From an uncultured Eubacteriales bacterium (GTDB lineage: Bacteria > Bacillota > Clostridia > Oscillospirales > Oscillospiraceae), in NCBI GenBank assembly GCA_949296115.1, contig CASFNR010000001.1, forward strand, positions 167,000-230,999: a DNA stretch of 64,000 nt. Direction: 5' to 3'. Under the pieces are notes generated by a model. It had not been told where the DNA came from. It saw only the letters and a program-made list of their open reading frames with translations, and ran no database searches. Every line of letters starts with the position of its first letter. Position 1 is the first letter of the stretch. The position numbers were made by a program, and so were the translations under genes. Of this stretch, positions 44,379-53,585 are shown in pieces.

Positions 44379-45035
44379 TTACAGCAAGGACTGTCCATTG
44401 ATGGTCAGGTGAAAGGTCTGATTCAAACGCTTGGCTGCCTGAATGCAAAGCAGCATCCGCTTCATGAAAATCTCAAAATACTCCATCACGGAGCTGACCT
44501 GGGTATCCACCGTCAGCTTCAGTTCAATGGTCTGCCGCTGTACATCCAGCAGCAGTTGGGAATCGGTTACGGAATAGTTCACCCGGTCATGGATGTCCCG
44601 GGCCACGCTGTCCTTGCTGCGCACCCGGCTGCGGCGAACGTCCGATTTGTCCGCAATGAACAGCGCAGCCGCCACCGCGTTCACCGGAACGCCGGTTCCC
44701 TCGTCATGGTTGCCAATGGCAGTAACAATGGTTGCAATCTCCTCCGGCGGAAAATTCATCCGGTCCAAAATTCGGAAGGCCATCACTGCGCCGCTCTGGC
44801 TGTGGTCCACCCGATTGACTATGTTTCCAATATCGTGCAGATACCCTGCAATTTTAGCCAGTTCCACTGTTCGCTCCGGATAACCAAGAGATTCCAAAAT
44901 TCCTCCTGCAATTTCCGCTACACGGGTCACATGGGCGAAGCTATGCTCTGTAAATCCCAAGGCTTCCATGGACGCATCCGCCTGGGCAATGTACACTTTA
45001 ACCGCCGCATCCCGGCGGACTTCTTCATAAGTCAT
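44379..45035 (-). CDS. HD-domain phosphohydrolase
   Basis: 218 aa. HD motif residues are visible: EHSFAHVTRVAEIAGGI (first His), LAKIAGYLHDIGNIVNRVDHS (HD pair and following His) and ALFIADKSDVRRSRV (last Asp). The second half (LLLDVQRQTIELKLTVDTQVSSVMEYFEIFMKRM...) looks like a ligand-binding tail. It could act on a nucleotide or cyclic dinucleotide; there is no GYP motif. The ribosome-binding site is AAGGAG. Confidence 0.85.
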   Translation of the reverse strand: MTYEEVRRDAAVKVYIAQADASMEALGFTEHSFAHVTRVAEIAGGILESLGYPERTVELAKIAGYLHDIGNIVNRVDHSQSGAVMAFRILDRMNFPPEEIATIVTAIGNHDEGTGVPVNAVAAALFIADKSDVRRSRVRSKDSVARDIHDRVNYSVTDSQLLLDVQRQTIELKLTVDTQVSSVMEYFEIFMKRMLLCIQAAKRLNQTFHLTINGQSLL

Positions 45036-45162
45036 GATCTCGGACTCCTTCTAAAATATCTGATTGTGTAATTCCCTCTCAGTATATCCCCTTTCCGGAA
45101 AATTTCCATCAAATCTTTGTAAAATTATTCAAAAAATCGCGTATGAAATCGTTTCTTCTTTC

Positions 45163-45191
45163 TTTACACGCACCCTGCCCTGTGATATAAT
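45163..45191 (+). promoter_or_regulatory. Promoter for the pullulanase-NUDIX gene
   Basis: -35 TTTACA (45163-45168), 17-bp spacer, extended -10 TGATATAAT (-10 at 45186-45191). Confidence 0.75.
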
Positions 45192-45237
45192 TCCATTAAG
45201 GTCCTGATTTCCGAATTACAAGGAGCCGATTTTATTT

Positions 45238-47550
45238 ATGTACGAAGAATACTCTTCCCCGCAGTTTGAGGCGGATTTTACCTATACCGGTGACGACCTG
45301 GGGGCTGTCTGGACAGCAGAAAAAACCACCTTTCGTTTGTGGGCGCCTACGGCACAGGAGGTAACCATCAATCTGTACCCAACCGGAGATCCCAATTCCC
45401 AGACCATTCTCCGGCAAATCCCGATGCAGCGGGATGTCTGTGGAACCTGGGTTGCCCAGGAGTCGGGCAATTTAAACGGCGTTTACTACACTTATTTGGT
45501 GATGGTAGACGGGCAAATCAATGAGGCCTGCGATCCTTATGCCAGAACCACCGGGATTAACGGGGAGCGCGCCATGGTTCTGGATCTGAAAAGCACCAAC
45601 CCGAAAGGCTGGGATGCCGATCACGACCCCCATGCCGGCCAGCAAATTACAGACGCTGTCATATATGAGCTTCACGTCCGGGACTTTTCCTCCGGCCGCA
45701 ATGCCCCGTTCCGGCACAAAGGCAAATATCTTGCCTTTGCCGAAACGAAACTGAAAACCAAGGGCGGCGCTTCTATCGGTTTGGAGTACATCCGAAATCT
45801 GGGTGTGACCCATGTTCACCTGCTGCCTGTTTTTGACTTTGGCTACACAGATGAAACACAGCGCCGTCCCCAGTACAACTGGGGCTATGACCCGGTGAAT
45901 TTCAATGTGCCTGAGGGTTCCTACTCCACCAATCCCAGAATCGGCGCTGTTCGGGTGCGTGAACTGAAGCGGCTGGTCAAGTGTCTCCACGACGCAGGGC
46001 TCAGCGTGGTAATGGATGTGGTTTATAATCATGTCTATGACGGGGATGATTTCTGCTTCAATCGAATTGTTCCCGGGTATTTCAGCCGCATTTCTTCTGA
46101 CGGCACCTACTCCAATGGCTCCGCCTGCGGCAATGATACAGCGTCGGAGCGGGCCATGGTGCGTAAATATATTGTGGATTCGGTCAATTATTGGGCTGAT
46201 GAATACCACATTGACGGTTTTCGTTTTGACCTGGTGGGCTTGCTGGATCTCTTCACCATCCGGGAGGTCATGCGCACAGTCCGCCAATCCCACCCCAATG
46301 TCATTTTCTACGGTGAGGGGTGGACAATGGCGACGCAAACCACCAAACCCAACGTCCCCCTGGCCATTCAGGCAAACTCCGGCAAGCTTCCGGGATTTGC
46401 CTTCTTCAGTGACACCATCCGGGATTTGCTCCGTGGCTCCGTGTTTTACAGCACCGCCCTTGGCTTCGTTTCCGGTGGATATTGCGCCAAGAATCAGCTG
46501 GAAGCCTGCTTCATGGGGATGCCATCCTGGGCGGCTCAGCCAAGCCAATGTGTGAACTACGCCTCCTGTCATGACAACAACACCCTCCTCGACCGCCTGA
46601 CTCTGTCTGCGCCGGATGCCCCCCTGGAAATTCGGGCCAGAATGAGCCGCCTCGCCGCTGCGTTTTATATGCTGTCTCAGGGTGTTCCGTTTTTCCAGGC
46701 AGGGGAAGAAATGCTTCGGACCAAGCCTGGAAAGAAAGGGCTGTTTGATGAAAACAGCTACCGCTCTCCTGATCGGATAAATTCCATCAAATGGGAAGAC
46801 CTGGACAAGGAAGAAGTTTCAAAGACCGTAGAATATTATCGGGGACTGATTTCCTTCCGAAAGTCGCATCCCGCTTTGCGCCTGTCCACCCAGGAACAGG
46901 TGCGGCAGAAGGTACGCTCAGTTCCCTGCCCCCACGGGCGGGTGGTTGGGTTCCAGATCGATGAGGGAATTTCCGAACTCTTCGTTATTTTCAATGCCGA
47001 TACCAGTGAATACACCCATCGTCTGCCGGACGGTCCCTGGAGTGTGAATATCCGGGACACGCTGGCCGGAACCGACACTTTGGAAACTGTCAGCGGAACA
47101 GTGTCGGTCCCGCCCATCAGCGCACTGGTTCTTTCCCGGAAGAAGCCTGTGGATGTGGTGGCAGCCCTGATCTGGGAAAAGGACAAATATTTGATCTGCC
47201 AGCGTGCCGCCGAGAAATCCCGGGGACTTTTGTGGGAATTTGTAGGCGGTAAAGTAGAGCCGGGAGAGACCATGGAACAGGCCCTTGCCAGGGAATGCGC
47301 CGAGGAACTGGCCATTACCGTCAATGTTGGGAATCAATTCATGCAGGTTGTTCATGAATATCCCGACATGCTCATTCGCCTTACCCTGTTCCACTGCACC
47401 ATTCCCTCCGGCTTTCCCCAGGCCCTGGAGCATAACGCACTGCGGTGGATTCATCCAAGTCAGGGAGAGCAGTATCCGTTTTGTCCTGCCGATGCGGAAA
47501 TGGTAAAGGAAATCGCCAGAAAATATGGAAAAAATCCTCCGCTGTCATGA
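45238..47550 (+). CDS. pulA: Type I pullulanase fused to a C-terminal MutT-like NUDIX domain
   Basis: 770 aa. An N-terminal CBM48-like module (TFRLWAPTAQEVTINLYP) precedes a GH13 pullulanase with the diagnostic YNWGYDPVNF, the nucleophile in HIDGFRFDLVGLLD, the acid/base Glu in FYGEGW and the final Asp in SCHDNNTLLDR; a beta domain ends near SALVLSRK. With no stop, residues 638-770 form a complete NUDIX domain (VDVVAALIWEKDKYLICQR, then GGKVEPGETMEQALARECAE) close to MutT in length (about 130). Codon 638 is a GTG with GGAAG 6 nt before it (47138-47142), so separate NUDIX translation is conceivable. No signal peptide: cytosolic glycogen/starch debranching fits. Confidence 0.9.
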   Translation: MYEEYSSPQFEADFTYTGDDLGAVWTAEKTTFRLWAPTAQEVTINLYPTGDPNSQTILRQIPMQRDVCGTWVAQESGNLNGVYYTYLVMVDGQINEACDPYARTTGINGERAMVLDLKSTNPKGWDADHDPHAGQQITDAVIYELHVRDFSSGRNAPFRHKGKYLAFAETKLKTKGGASIGLEYIRNLGVTHVHLLPVFDFGYTDETQRRPQYNWGYDPVNFNVPEGSYSTNPRIGAVRVRELKRLVKCLHDAGLSVVMDVVYNHVYDGDDFCFNRIVPGYFSRISSDGTYSNGSACGNDTASERAMVRKYIVDSVNYWADEYHIDGFRFDLVGLLDLFTIREVMRTVRQSHPNVIFYGEGWTMATQTTKPNVPLAIQANSGKLPGFAFFSDTIRDLLRGSVFYSTALGFVSGGYCAKNQLEACFMGMPSWAAQPSQCVNYASCHDNNTLLDRLTLSAPDAPLEIRARMSRLAAAFYMLSQGVPFFQAGEEMLRTKPGKKGLFDENSYRSPDRINSIKWEDLDKEEVSKTVEYYRGLISFRKSHPALRLSTQEQVRQKVRSVPCPHGRVVGFQIDEGISELFVIFNADTSEYTHRLPDGPWSVNIRDTLAGTDTLETVSGTVSVPPISALVLSRKKPVDVVAALIWEKDKYLICQRAAEKSRGLLWEFVGGKVEPGETMEQALARECAEELAITVNVGNQFMQVVHEYPDMLIRLTLFHCTIPSGFPQALEHNALRWIHPSQGEQYPFCPADAEMVKEIARKYGKNPPLS

Positions 47551-47559
47551 CAGCGGAGG
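47529..47559. terminator. Palindromic terminator over the pulA stop codon
   Basis: A 24-bp perfect palindrome (47536-47559, arms CCTCCGCTGTCA) overlaps the pulA stop codon. On the minus strand a run of T (47534-47529) follows, so it mainly terminates the pseudouridine synthase gene. Confidence 0.75.
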
Positions 47560-47584
47560 TTTCCGCAATGGCGGAAGATTTCAT

Positions 47585-48217
47585 TTAAAACAGTGTCCAC
47601 GGCTCCGTCTCCGGCGGCTCCTGCGAAAACGTCACCCACTTTCCGGAGGACGGATGGCGAAACCCAACCCTGCATGACCACAATGCCAGTTCACAGGCAT
47701 CCTGCAAGACCGCATACTTCCGTTCTCCTGCCAAAGGAAATCCCCGGCTGGAGAATTGGACCCGAATCTGATGGGTTCTGCCGGTATGCAGATGAACTGC
47801 AACTTTTGTCATTCCGTCTCTCCTCGCCAGCACCCGGTAGTCCAGTTTTGCAGGCCGCACGCCCTTTCCCGGATCGTCCGTGACAAAGGTCATACGGCGG
47901 GCCTTGTCCCGATACAGAAGGTCCTCCAGGACCCCCTGCTCCGGCTTCAGTTCGCCGTGGACCACCGCCAGATATTCCTTCCGGAATTCATTTTCCCGGA
48001 TCTGTCTGGATAACTCTGAAGCAGCCGATGGGTTTCTCGCCAAAACCATCACCCCGCTGACCACCCGGTCCAGGCGGTGCACCGTCCGTACATCGGCTTT
48101 CTCATCCCCCAGTTCCCTGCGAACCAGTTCAGGCAATCCTCCCGGCTCATCCGTAGACAGTACCCGAGGTGGCTTGATGCAGACAACAATATCCCGGTCG
48201 CTATACAGCAATTCCAT
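47585..48217 (-). CDS. RluA-family pseudouridine synthase (no S4 domain)
   Basis: 210 aa. Isomerises uridine in RNA. Catalytic motif VHRLDRVVSGVMVLARN with the Asp, KEYLAVVHGEL, and HTGRTHQIRVQFSSRGFPLAG near the end. There is no N-terminal S4 domain. The RNA target (rRNA or tRNA position) cannot be inferred. Confidence 0.9.
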   Translation of the reverse strand: MELLYSDRDIVVCIKPPRVLSTDEPGGLPELVRRELGDEKADVRTVHRLDRVVSGVMVLARNPSAASELSRQIRENEFRKEYLAVVHGELKPEQGVLEDLLYRDKARRMTFVTDDPGKGVRPAKLDYRVLARRDGMTKVAVHLHTGRTHQIRVQFSSRGFPLAGERKYAVLQDACELALWSCRVGFRHPSSGKWVTFSQEPPETEPWTLF

Positions 48218-48291
48218 AATAACCTCACAACTCTTTTTTCGAATATCCTATCAAAAACGCAGCGGATATGCAAGCCGCAGGAGGAAAATAT

Positions 48292-49251
48292 ATGAAGCTA
48301 GTGGTTCTTGACGGACGAGCGCTGAATCCCGGAGATTTGTCCTATGATTGTCTCCGCCAATTCGGGACAGTCACTCTCTATGACAAAACAGATACGCCAG
48401 AGGAAACCATACAGCGGATTGCCGACAGCGAAATCGTGCTGATTAACAAAGTTCCAATCACTGAGGAAATTCTGGCCGCTTGTCCGAACATCCGCCTGAT
48501 CTGCATCCAGGCAACGGGATACAATGTGGTGGATTTGGACGCCTGTAAAAAAAGAGGGATTCCCGTCACCAACGTACCCAGCTACGGCACCGCCGCCGTG
48601 GCCCAGTTCACTATGGGTCTGATTCTGGAGCTGTGTCATCAGATCGGTGTACACAATCATTCTGTCCATCAGGGAGACTGGATTCAATCCGAAGCTTTTT
48701 GCTACTGGCTTACGCCCCAAATGGAACTGTCCGGAAAGACCTTGGGCATCCTCGGCTTTGGCCGGATTGGTCAGGCCGTGGCAAAGCTGGGCGCTGCCTT
48801 TGGCATGAGCGTGTTGGCGCACAGTCCCCGCCAAACGGCACAGGGCCGTCAGCTTGCGGAATATGTAGACCTGGATACCCTGTTGGCCAAATCCGACATT
48901 CTGAGCCTGCACTGCCCCCTGTTTCCCGATACCAATCAGATCATCAACGCCAGCACCATCAGTAAAATGAAAGACGGCGCCATGCTCATCAACACCGCCA
49001 GGGGCGGGCTGATCAACGAAGCGGACCTTGCACAGGCTTTGACGCTTGGGAAACTGCGGGGCGCCGCATTGGATGTGGTGTGCCAGGAGCCCATGGCTGC
49101 AGACAACCCGCTTCTATACGCCCCAAACTGCATCATCACCCCACACATGGCCTGGGCCCCTGTGGAGAGCCGGCAGCGGCTGCTGGACTGTGTTGTGGAA
49201 AACATTCGCAGCTTTTTAGCGGGAAAACCCCAAAATGTTGTCAACCCATAG
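48292..49251 (+). CDS. D-2-hydroxyacid dehydrogenase (glycerate dehydrogenase-like)
   Basis: 319 aa. NAD(P)-dependent reductase with the Rossmann motif LGILGFGRIGQAVAKLG, catalytic Arg in LINTARGGLINE, Glu in VCQEP and His in IITPHMAWAP. The substrate is probably hydroxypyruvate or glyoxylate by similarity to HprA-type sequences. ATG 48292 follows AGGAGG; the upstream in-frame ATG at 48268 is not preferred. No close partner gene is seen. Confidence 0.9.
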   Translation: MKLVVLDGRALNPGDLSYDCLRQFGTVTLYDKTDTPEETIQRIADSEIVLINKVPITEEILAACPNIRLICIQATGYNVVDLDACKKRGIPVTNVPSYGTAAVAQFTMGLILELCHQIGVHNHSVHQGDWIQSEAFCYWLTPQMELSGKTLGILGFGRIGQAVAKLGAAFGMSVLAHSPRQTAQGRQLAEYVDLDTLLAKSDILSLHCPLFPDTNQIINASTISKMKDGAMLINTARGGLINEADLAQALTLGKLRGAALDVVCQEPMAADNPLLYAPNCIITPHMAWAPVESRQRLLDCVVENIRSFLAGKPQNVVNP

Positions 49252-49273
49252 GGAATCTTTCATATTTTTTTTG

Positions 49274-49315
49274 GTATCCACTGAGTTATACACACTTTCC
49301 ACAGGTTTATCCACA
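49274..49315 (+). other. Cluster of DnaA-box-like sequences
   Basis: Two perfect DnaA boxes in the same orientation, TTATACACA (49286-49294) and TTATCCACA (49307-49315), have starts 21 bp apart. Between and before them lie CTTTCCACA (49295-49303) and GTATCCACT (49274-49282), near matches. An A+T-rich stretch follows to 49440. There is no dnaA or dnaN nearby. Confidence 0.6.
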
Positions 49316-49445
49316 ACCCCTTCGAAAAATCACCAGCTGGAAATTTCATATTTTCCGTCGCAGGTTACAAAATCGTCATTTTTTATTCTATTTTTTGTCA
49401 AGAGACAATTTTGCAAGTTTATATTCATGCGAATTGGGATTCAGC

Positions 49446-49485
49446 AAAAATTCCCCTTGGGTTACAAGCAGGAACCCAAGGGGAA
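49446..49485 (-). terminator. Terminator after metK
   Basis: A 13-bp perfect stem TTCCCCTTGGGTT/AACCCAAGGGGAA with a 9-nt loop, followed by TTTTTGC on the minus strand. It might also catch rightward transcripts. Confidence 0.85.
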
Positions 49486-49503
49486 TTTCTCAATCCATAT
49501 CAA

Positions 49504-50649
49504 TCAGGCGTTAGCCATCGTCCGCAGGGTCTCCGCCAGATCAGTCTGCTCCCAGGGACGGTCCGACAAGCCGAAGTGACCCTCCGCCGCAGTCGCAGCA
49601 TAGATTGGCCGACGCAAGTTGAGTTTCCGGATAATGCCGCCGGGAGTCAGGTCGCAGGTCCGCCGCAGCAGACTGGTCATTTCCTCATCGGAGATCGTGC
49701 CTGTGCCAAAGCTGTCCACCCGCAGAGACACCGGCTGGGCAACGCCAATCGCATAGGCCAGCTGAACCTGCACCTGGGAAGCCAGTCCCGCCGCCACCAG
49801 ATTCTTCGCCATATACCGGGCCATGTAGGCAGCGCTTCGGTCCACCTTGGTGGGGTCCTTGCCGGAGAATGCGCCGCCGCCGTGGGAGAAGAATCCGCCG
49901 TAGGTGTCTACAATGATCTTCCGTCCCGTCAGGCCGGTATCACCGTTGGGCCCACCGATGACGAAATTCCCCGTCGGATTGATAAAAATGTTTCCGACCT
50001 CCTTGATATCAAATCCATAATCCCGCAGAACAGGGGCAATAACCTGCTCCCGGACATAGGTACGAAGGTCCTCCATGGCAAATTCTGCGCTGTGCATCAC
50101 CGACACCACAACGGTATCAATTCCAGCCACCTTTCCATCCTCATCAAACTCAACCGTCACCTGCGTCTTTCCGTCAGGGCGAAGCAGGCTGTTCTCCCGG
50201 ACGCACCGGGTCAGGCGTCTGCACAGCGCCCGGCTCAGTGCGGCAGGCAGCGGCATCAGCTCCGGCGTCTGGGTGCAGGCGCCGCCGAACATCATTCCCT
50301 GGTCTCCTGCACCGCCAACTTCATCATTGGTACCCAGGGCAATATCCGCAGACTGGGTATGAATCCGGCACTGAATCTCCACACTGTCGGCATCGAAGCC
50401 GTCTCCCGGATAGACATATCCAATTTTCCGGATTGTCTCCCTGGCAATTGCCTCATAGTCCACCCGGGCCTTGGTGGTGATTTCTCCGCAGATCAGGCAG
50501 AAATTGGTGGTCACCATGGTCTCACACGCCACCCGAGACTCCGGGTCCTGGGCAAGGCAGGCGTCCAAAATCGCATCGGAGATGGAATCCGCCACCTTAT
50601 CCGGGTGCCCATTGGTTACGCATTCTGAAGTAAACAGTCTTTTTTCCAT
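49504..50649 (-). CDS. metK: S-adenosylmethionine synthetase
   Basis: 381 aa. Makes SAM from methionine and ATP. Motifs: [20 protein letters not shown] (the usual S-E-S-V-T-E-G-H-P-D-K region, with slight changes), [12 protein letters not shown], and [16 protein letters not shown] late. The gene follows a SAM-I riboswitch and so is shut off when SAM is abundant. Confidence 0.96.
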   Translation of the reverse strand: MEKRLFTSECVTNGHPDKVADSISDAILDACLAQDPESRVACETMVTTNFCLICGEITTKARVDYEAIARETIRKIGYVYPGDGFDADSVEIQCRIHTQSADIALGTNDEVGGAGDQGMMFGGACTQTPELMPLPAALSRALCRRLTRCVRENSLLRPDGKTQVTVEFDEDGKVAGIDTVVVSVMHSAEFAMEDLRTYVREQVIAPVLRDYGFDIKEVGNIFINPTGNFVIGGPNGDTGLTGRKIIVDTYGGFFSHGGGAFSGKDPTKVDRSAAYMARYMAKNLVAAGLASQVQVQLAYAIGVAQPVSLRVDSFGTGTISDEEMTSLLRRTCDLTPGGIIRKLNLRRPIYAATAAEGHFGLSDRPWEQTDLAETLRTMANA

Positions 50650-50706
50650 ATTGTGTTCCTTTCTCTGTGCTGGCTCCGCCCGAGAGCAAGCCCCTGTTTT
50701 TACGCA

Positions 50707-50739
50707 AAGAAAAACCGCACACCGAGAATCCGATGTGCG
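50707..50739 (-). terminator. Riboswitch-controlled terminator ahead of metK
   Basis: Minus strand CGCACATCG/CGGTGTGCG stem with one G-U pair and a T-run (GGTTTTTCTTT). It is the expression platform of the SAM-I riboswitch. Confidence 0.85.
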
Positions 50740-50843
50740 TGTATCGAATCCTCATCTTTCGTTTGCCGCCGGATTTGGCACCTTGTCCTGTCGGACAGGT
50801 TGCCGGGTTTCATCGGGCCGTTCCCTCCACCACTCTTGATAAG
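50740..50843 (-). promoter_or_regulatory. SAM-I (S-box) riboswitch
   Basis: Minus strand contains the S-box consensus elements in order: CTTATCAAGAG, GGTGGAGGGAACGGCCCGATGAAACCCGGCAACC (split by helices), GGTGCCAAATCC and GAAAGATGAGG. The terminator stem lies directly downstream. It controls metK. Confidence 0.95.
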
Positions 50844-50866
50844 GCTGTATGCAGTTTTCAGAGTAT

Positions 50867-50894
50867 ATTGTAATGGATTTCTTTCAAATGTCAA
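50867..50894 (-). promoter_or_regulatory. Promoter for the metK S-box transcript
   Basis: Minus strand -35 TTGACA (50894-50889), 16-bp spacer, -10 TACAAT (50872-50867). Confidence 0.65.
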
Positions 50895-50939
50895 CATCTT
50901 TTTCATTTCCGAATGGCCAAAATATTCACAATTCCGCTA

Positions 50940-50968
50940 TAGACATTTTACTTGTTTGCTGTTAGAAT
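50940..50968 (+). promoter_or_regulatory. Candidate promoter for the rhomboid-like gene
   Basis: -35 TAGACA (50940-50945), 17-bp spacer, -10 TAGAAT (50963-50968). Confidence 0.45.
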
Positions 50969-51000
50969 GGTAAAAATGTATTCTATAGGAGTTGAATGCC

Positions 51001-51867
51001 TTGAAAAATCTGCGCAGGAAATTTGATTTGTTCTGCTACAAGAATCGCAGCAAGGGAATCCCGAACCTGATGCTGTACATTGTGCTCGGCACAGCTGTGG
51101 TTTATTTGATAAGTCAGATGTCTGGGAACTATCTGCTGTACGATATTCTCTGTTTTGATCGGCAGCGAATTCTGCAGGGGGAGGTCTGGCGCCTGATCAC
51201 CTATCCTCTGACCTATGGCGTGAGCAGTACGCTTTTGATGGCAATCTCCCTGTTCTGCTACTATTCTCTTGGTCGGGCCATGGAGAACATCTGGGGTACT
51301 CTTCGGTTCAACCTGTTCTATCTGACCGGCGTGGTGATGATGGATGTGTACTGCATGATCTTCGGGGGTGTGGCCAGCGCCACCTATCTGAATTTGAGTC
51401 TGTTCCTGAGCTATGCCACCCTGTTTCCAGACGCCCAGTTTCTGCTGTTCTTCATCATTCCCATCAAAGCATGGATCTTCGCACTGGTTGATTTGGCAAT
51501 TGTCCTGCTGGATCTGTTCACCCTCCCCTTCCCCTACAGCCTGTTCTCCGTGATTTCTCTGGCGAACTATTTCCTGTTCTTTGGGAAGGACGTGCTGAAT
51601 GTAATCCCCATGTCCTGGCGCGCCAACGCCCGGCGGCTCTTCGGGGGCAGACCTGCCGCTCCCAAAAAGGCTAAAGTGATCCGGTTCGACGCCGGCTCCT
51701 ATGAGGCATCCAAAGCGACTCCCAAAGCTCCCTACACCCACCGCTGCACGGTTTGCGGGCGGACGGATGTGTCAAATCCGGAGCTGGAGTTCCGCTATTG
51801 CTCCCGCTGCAAGGGGTATTACTGTTATTGCCAGGACCACATTAACAATCATGTTCATATTCAATAG
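51001..51867 (+). CDS. Rhomboid-like membrane protein with C-terminal zinc ribbon
   Basis: 288 aa. Six hydrophobic segments with a rhomboid-family layout (GEVWRLITYPLTYG corresponds to the WR motif of loop 1), followed by a basic/Pro-rich linker and a C-terminal Cys/His cluster (CTVCGRTD, CSRCKGYYCYCQDH) that looks like a zinc ribbon. The catalytic GxSG segment is not recognisable (region reads LNLSLFLSYATLF), and no obvious helix-6 His is seen, so it may be a pseudoprotease. A TTG at 51001 is the start, with AGGAG 9 nt before it. Neighbours give no clue. Confidence 0.7.
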   Translation: MKNLRRKFDLFCYKNRSKGIPNLMLYIVLGTAVVYLISQMSGNYLLYDILCFDRQRILQGEVWRLITYPLTYGVSSTLLMAISLFCYYSLGRAMENIWGTLRFNLFYLTGVVMMDVYCMIFGGVASATYLNLSLFLSYATLFPDAQFLLFFIIPIKAWIFALVDLAIVLLDLFTLPFPYSLFSVISLANYFLFFGKDVLNVIPMSWRANARRLFGGRPAAPKKAKVIRFDAGSYEASKATPKAPYTHRCTVCGRTDVSNPELEFRYCSRCKGYYCYCQDHINNHVHIQ

Positions 51868-51870
51868 TTT

Positions 51871-51906
51871 ACGCTGTGCGCTGCGTTTTACTGCAGCGCA
51901 CAGCGT
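51871..51906 (+). terminator. Terminator after the rhomboid-like gene
   Basis: A 14-bp perfect stem (ACGCTGTGCGCTGC/GCAGCGCACAGCGT) with an 8-nt loop; the following U-run is short. Confidence 0.7.
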
Positions 51907-51938
51907 TTCGCTATTTTGTGCCAACATTCAAATCAACA

Positions 51939-51967
51939 TTGTCACAAAAGGAAATCTATGCTATAGT
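51939..51967 (+). promoter_or_regulatory. Promoter for glpK
   Basis: -35 TTGTCA (51939-51944), 17-bp spacer, extended -10 TGCTATAGT (-10 at 51962-51967). No cre or GlpP-dependent terminator leader is evident. Confidence 0.65.
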
Positions 51968-51999
51968 AGTCTTAACTCAAAAAGAAAGGACGACGGCAC

Positions 52000-53490
52000 A
52001 TGTCAAAATACATCATGGCACTGGATTCCGGAACCACCTCCAACCGCTGCATTCTCTTCGATGCGCAGGGCGAGATTTGCAGCGTTGCCCAGAAAGAATT
52101 CACCCAGATTTTTCCAAAGCCAGGCTGGGTGGAACATGACGCTGATGAGATTTTCTCCACCCAATTGGAAGTTGCCAAGCAGGCCCTGGCGAACATTGGC
52201 GCCACTGCCGCAGACATCGCCGCCATCGGCATCACCAATCAGCGGGAAACCACCATCGTCTGGAACAAAGTTTCCGGCCAGCCGGTTTGCAACGCCATCG
52301 TATGGCAGTGCCGTCGTACAGCTCCCTACTGTGATCAATTGGCTGCCCAGGGACTGGTGGATACCATTCGCAGCAAAACCGGCCTTGTGATCGATCCTTA
52401 TTTTTCCGCCACTAAGATACGCTGGATCTTACAGAATGTACCCGGTGCAAAAGAGCAAGCCCAGGCTGGGGAACTACTTTTCGGCACTGTAGAAACCTGG
52501 CTGATCTGGAAATTAACCGGCGGCAGGATCCATGTGACGGACTATTCCAACGCTTCCCGGACCATGCTTTTCAACATCAATACGCTGCAATGGGATCAGG
52601 AGATTCTGGATTTGATGGAAATCCCGGTGTCTATGCTGCCGACTCCGGCACCATCCAGCCAAGTTTACGGAAGGACAGATGCCCAATACTTTGGTGCCCC
52701 CATCCCGATTGCCGGCGCTGCCGGCGACCAGCAGGCTGCACTGTTCGGGCAAGCCTGCTTTGCCTCCGGGGACGCCAAGGTTACCTATGGAACAGGCGCC
52801 TTTCTCCTGATGAATACTGGAAAACAGCCGATCTTCTCCCGGAACGGTCTGGTTACCACCATCGCCTGGGGATTGGATGGCGAAGTCTACTATGCGTTGG
52901 AGGGCTCTATCTTCGTTGCGGGAGCGGCAATCCAGTGGCTGCGGGACGAACTGCGCTTTATTGAATCCGCCGCTGACTCCGAATATATGGCCCAAAAGGT
53001 CCGGGATACCAACGGCTGCTATGTTGTCCCCGCCTTCACCGGCCTCGGTGCTCCCTACTGGGATGCATATGCCCGTGGAGCGATTATGGGTCTGACCAGA
53101 GGTGTAAACAAGTATCATATCATCCGGGCAACCCTGGATTCCATTGCATATCAGACCAACGATGTCCTGACCGCCATGGAAGCAGACTCCAAGATCCGCC
53201 TGTCTGCGCTGAAAGTAGACGGCGGGGCCTCCTCCAACAGCTACCTGGCTCAGACCCAGGCGGATATCAGTGCAGCACCGGTTCTGCGCCCCCGCTGTGT
53301 GGAAACCACCGCCATGGGCGCCGCTTACCTGGCCGGCCTGGCCGTAAGCTATTGGAACAGCACGGAAGAGATCTCCCGAAATTGGTCGGTTGACCGGGAG
53401 TTTGCGCCGCAAATCAGTGTGAAAGAACGAAGAACACGGCTGGATGGATGGAAAAAGGCCATTTCCCGCACGGGAGGCTGGGCAAAATAG
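52000..53490 (+). CDS. glpK: Glycerol kinase
   Basis: 496 aa. Phosphorylates glycerol to sn-glycerol 3-phosphate. FGGY-type motifs: [18 protein letters not shown] at the N-terminus, [35 protein letters not shown] and the late [18 protein letters not shown]. Full length. Transporter and GlpD genes are not in the window. Confidence 0.95.
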   Translation: MSKYIMALDSGTTSNRCILFDAQGEICSVAQKEFTQIFPKPGWVEHDADEIFSTQLEVAKQALANIGATAADIAAIGITNQRETTIVWNKVSGQPVCNAIVWQCRRTAPYCDQLAAQGLVDTIRSKTGLVIDPYFSATKIRWILQNVPGAKEQAQAGELLFGTVETWLIWKLTGGRIHVTDYSNASRTMLFNINTLQWDQEILDLMEIPVSMLPTPAPSSQVYGRTDAQYFGAPIPIAGAAGDQQAALFGQACFASGDAKVTYGTGAFLLMNTGKQPIFSRNGLVTTIAWGLDGEVYYALEGSIFVAGAAIQWLRDELRFIESAADSEYMAQKVRDTNGCYVVPAFTGLGAPYWDAYARGAIMGLTRGVNKYHIIRATLDSIAYQTNDVLTAMEADSKIRLSALKVDGGASSNSYLAQTQADISAAPVLRPRCVETTAMGAAYLAGLAVSYWNSTEEISRNWSVDREFAPQISVKERRTRLDGWKKAISRTGGWAK

Positions 53491-53585
53491 CATTTTTCGC
53501 TGACCATGCAGCTGGAGTCAAGCCTGTTCTGTTTTCTCCTCAGACACATAGAATGTTTCATACATCTGTTGTTTGAGGTGGTACA

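Noticed and set aside
49260-49503. Calling this region the chromosomal oriC
   Set aside because: The DnaA boxes are real matches, but dnaA/dnaN/gyrB neighbours are absent and only two boxes are perfect, so it is listed only as a cluster.
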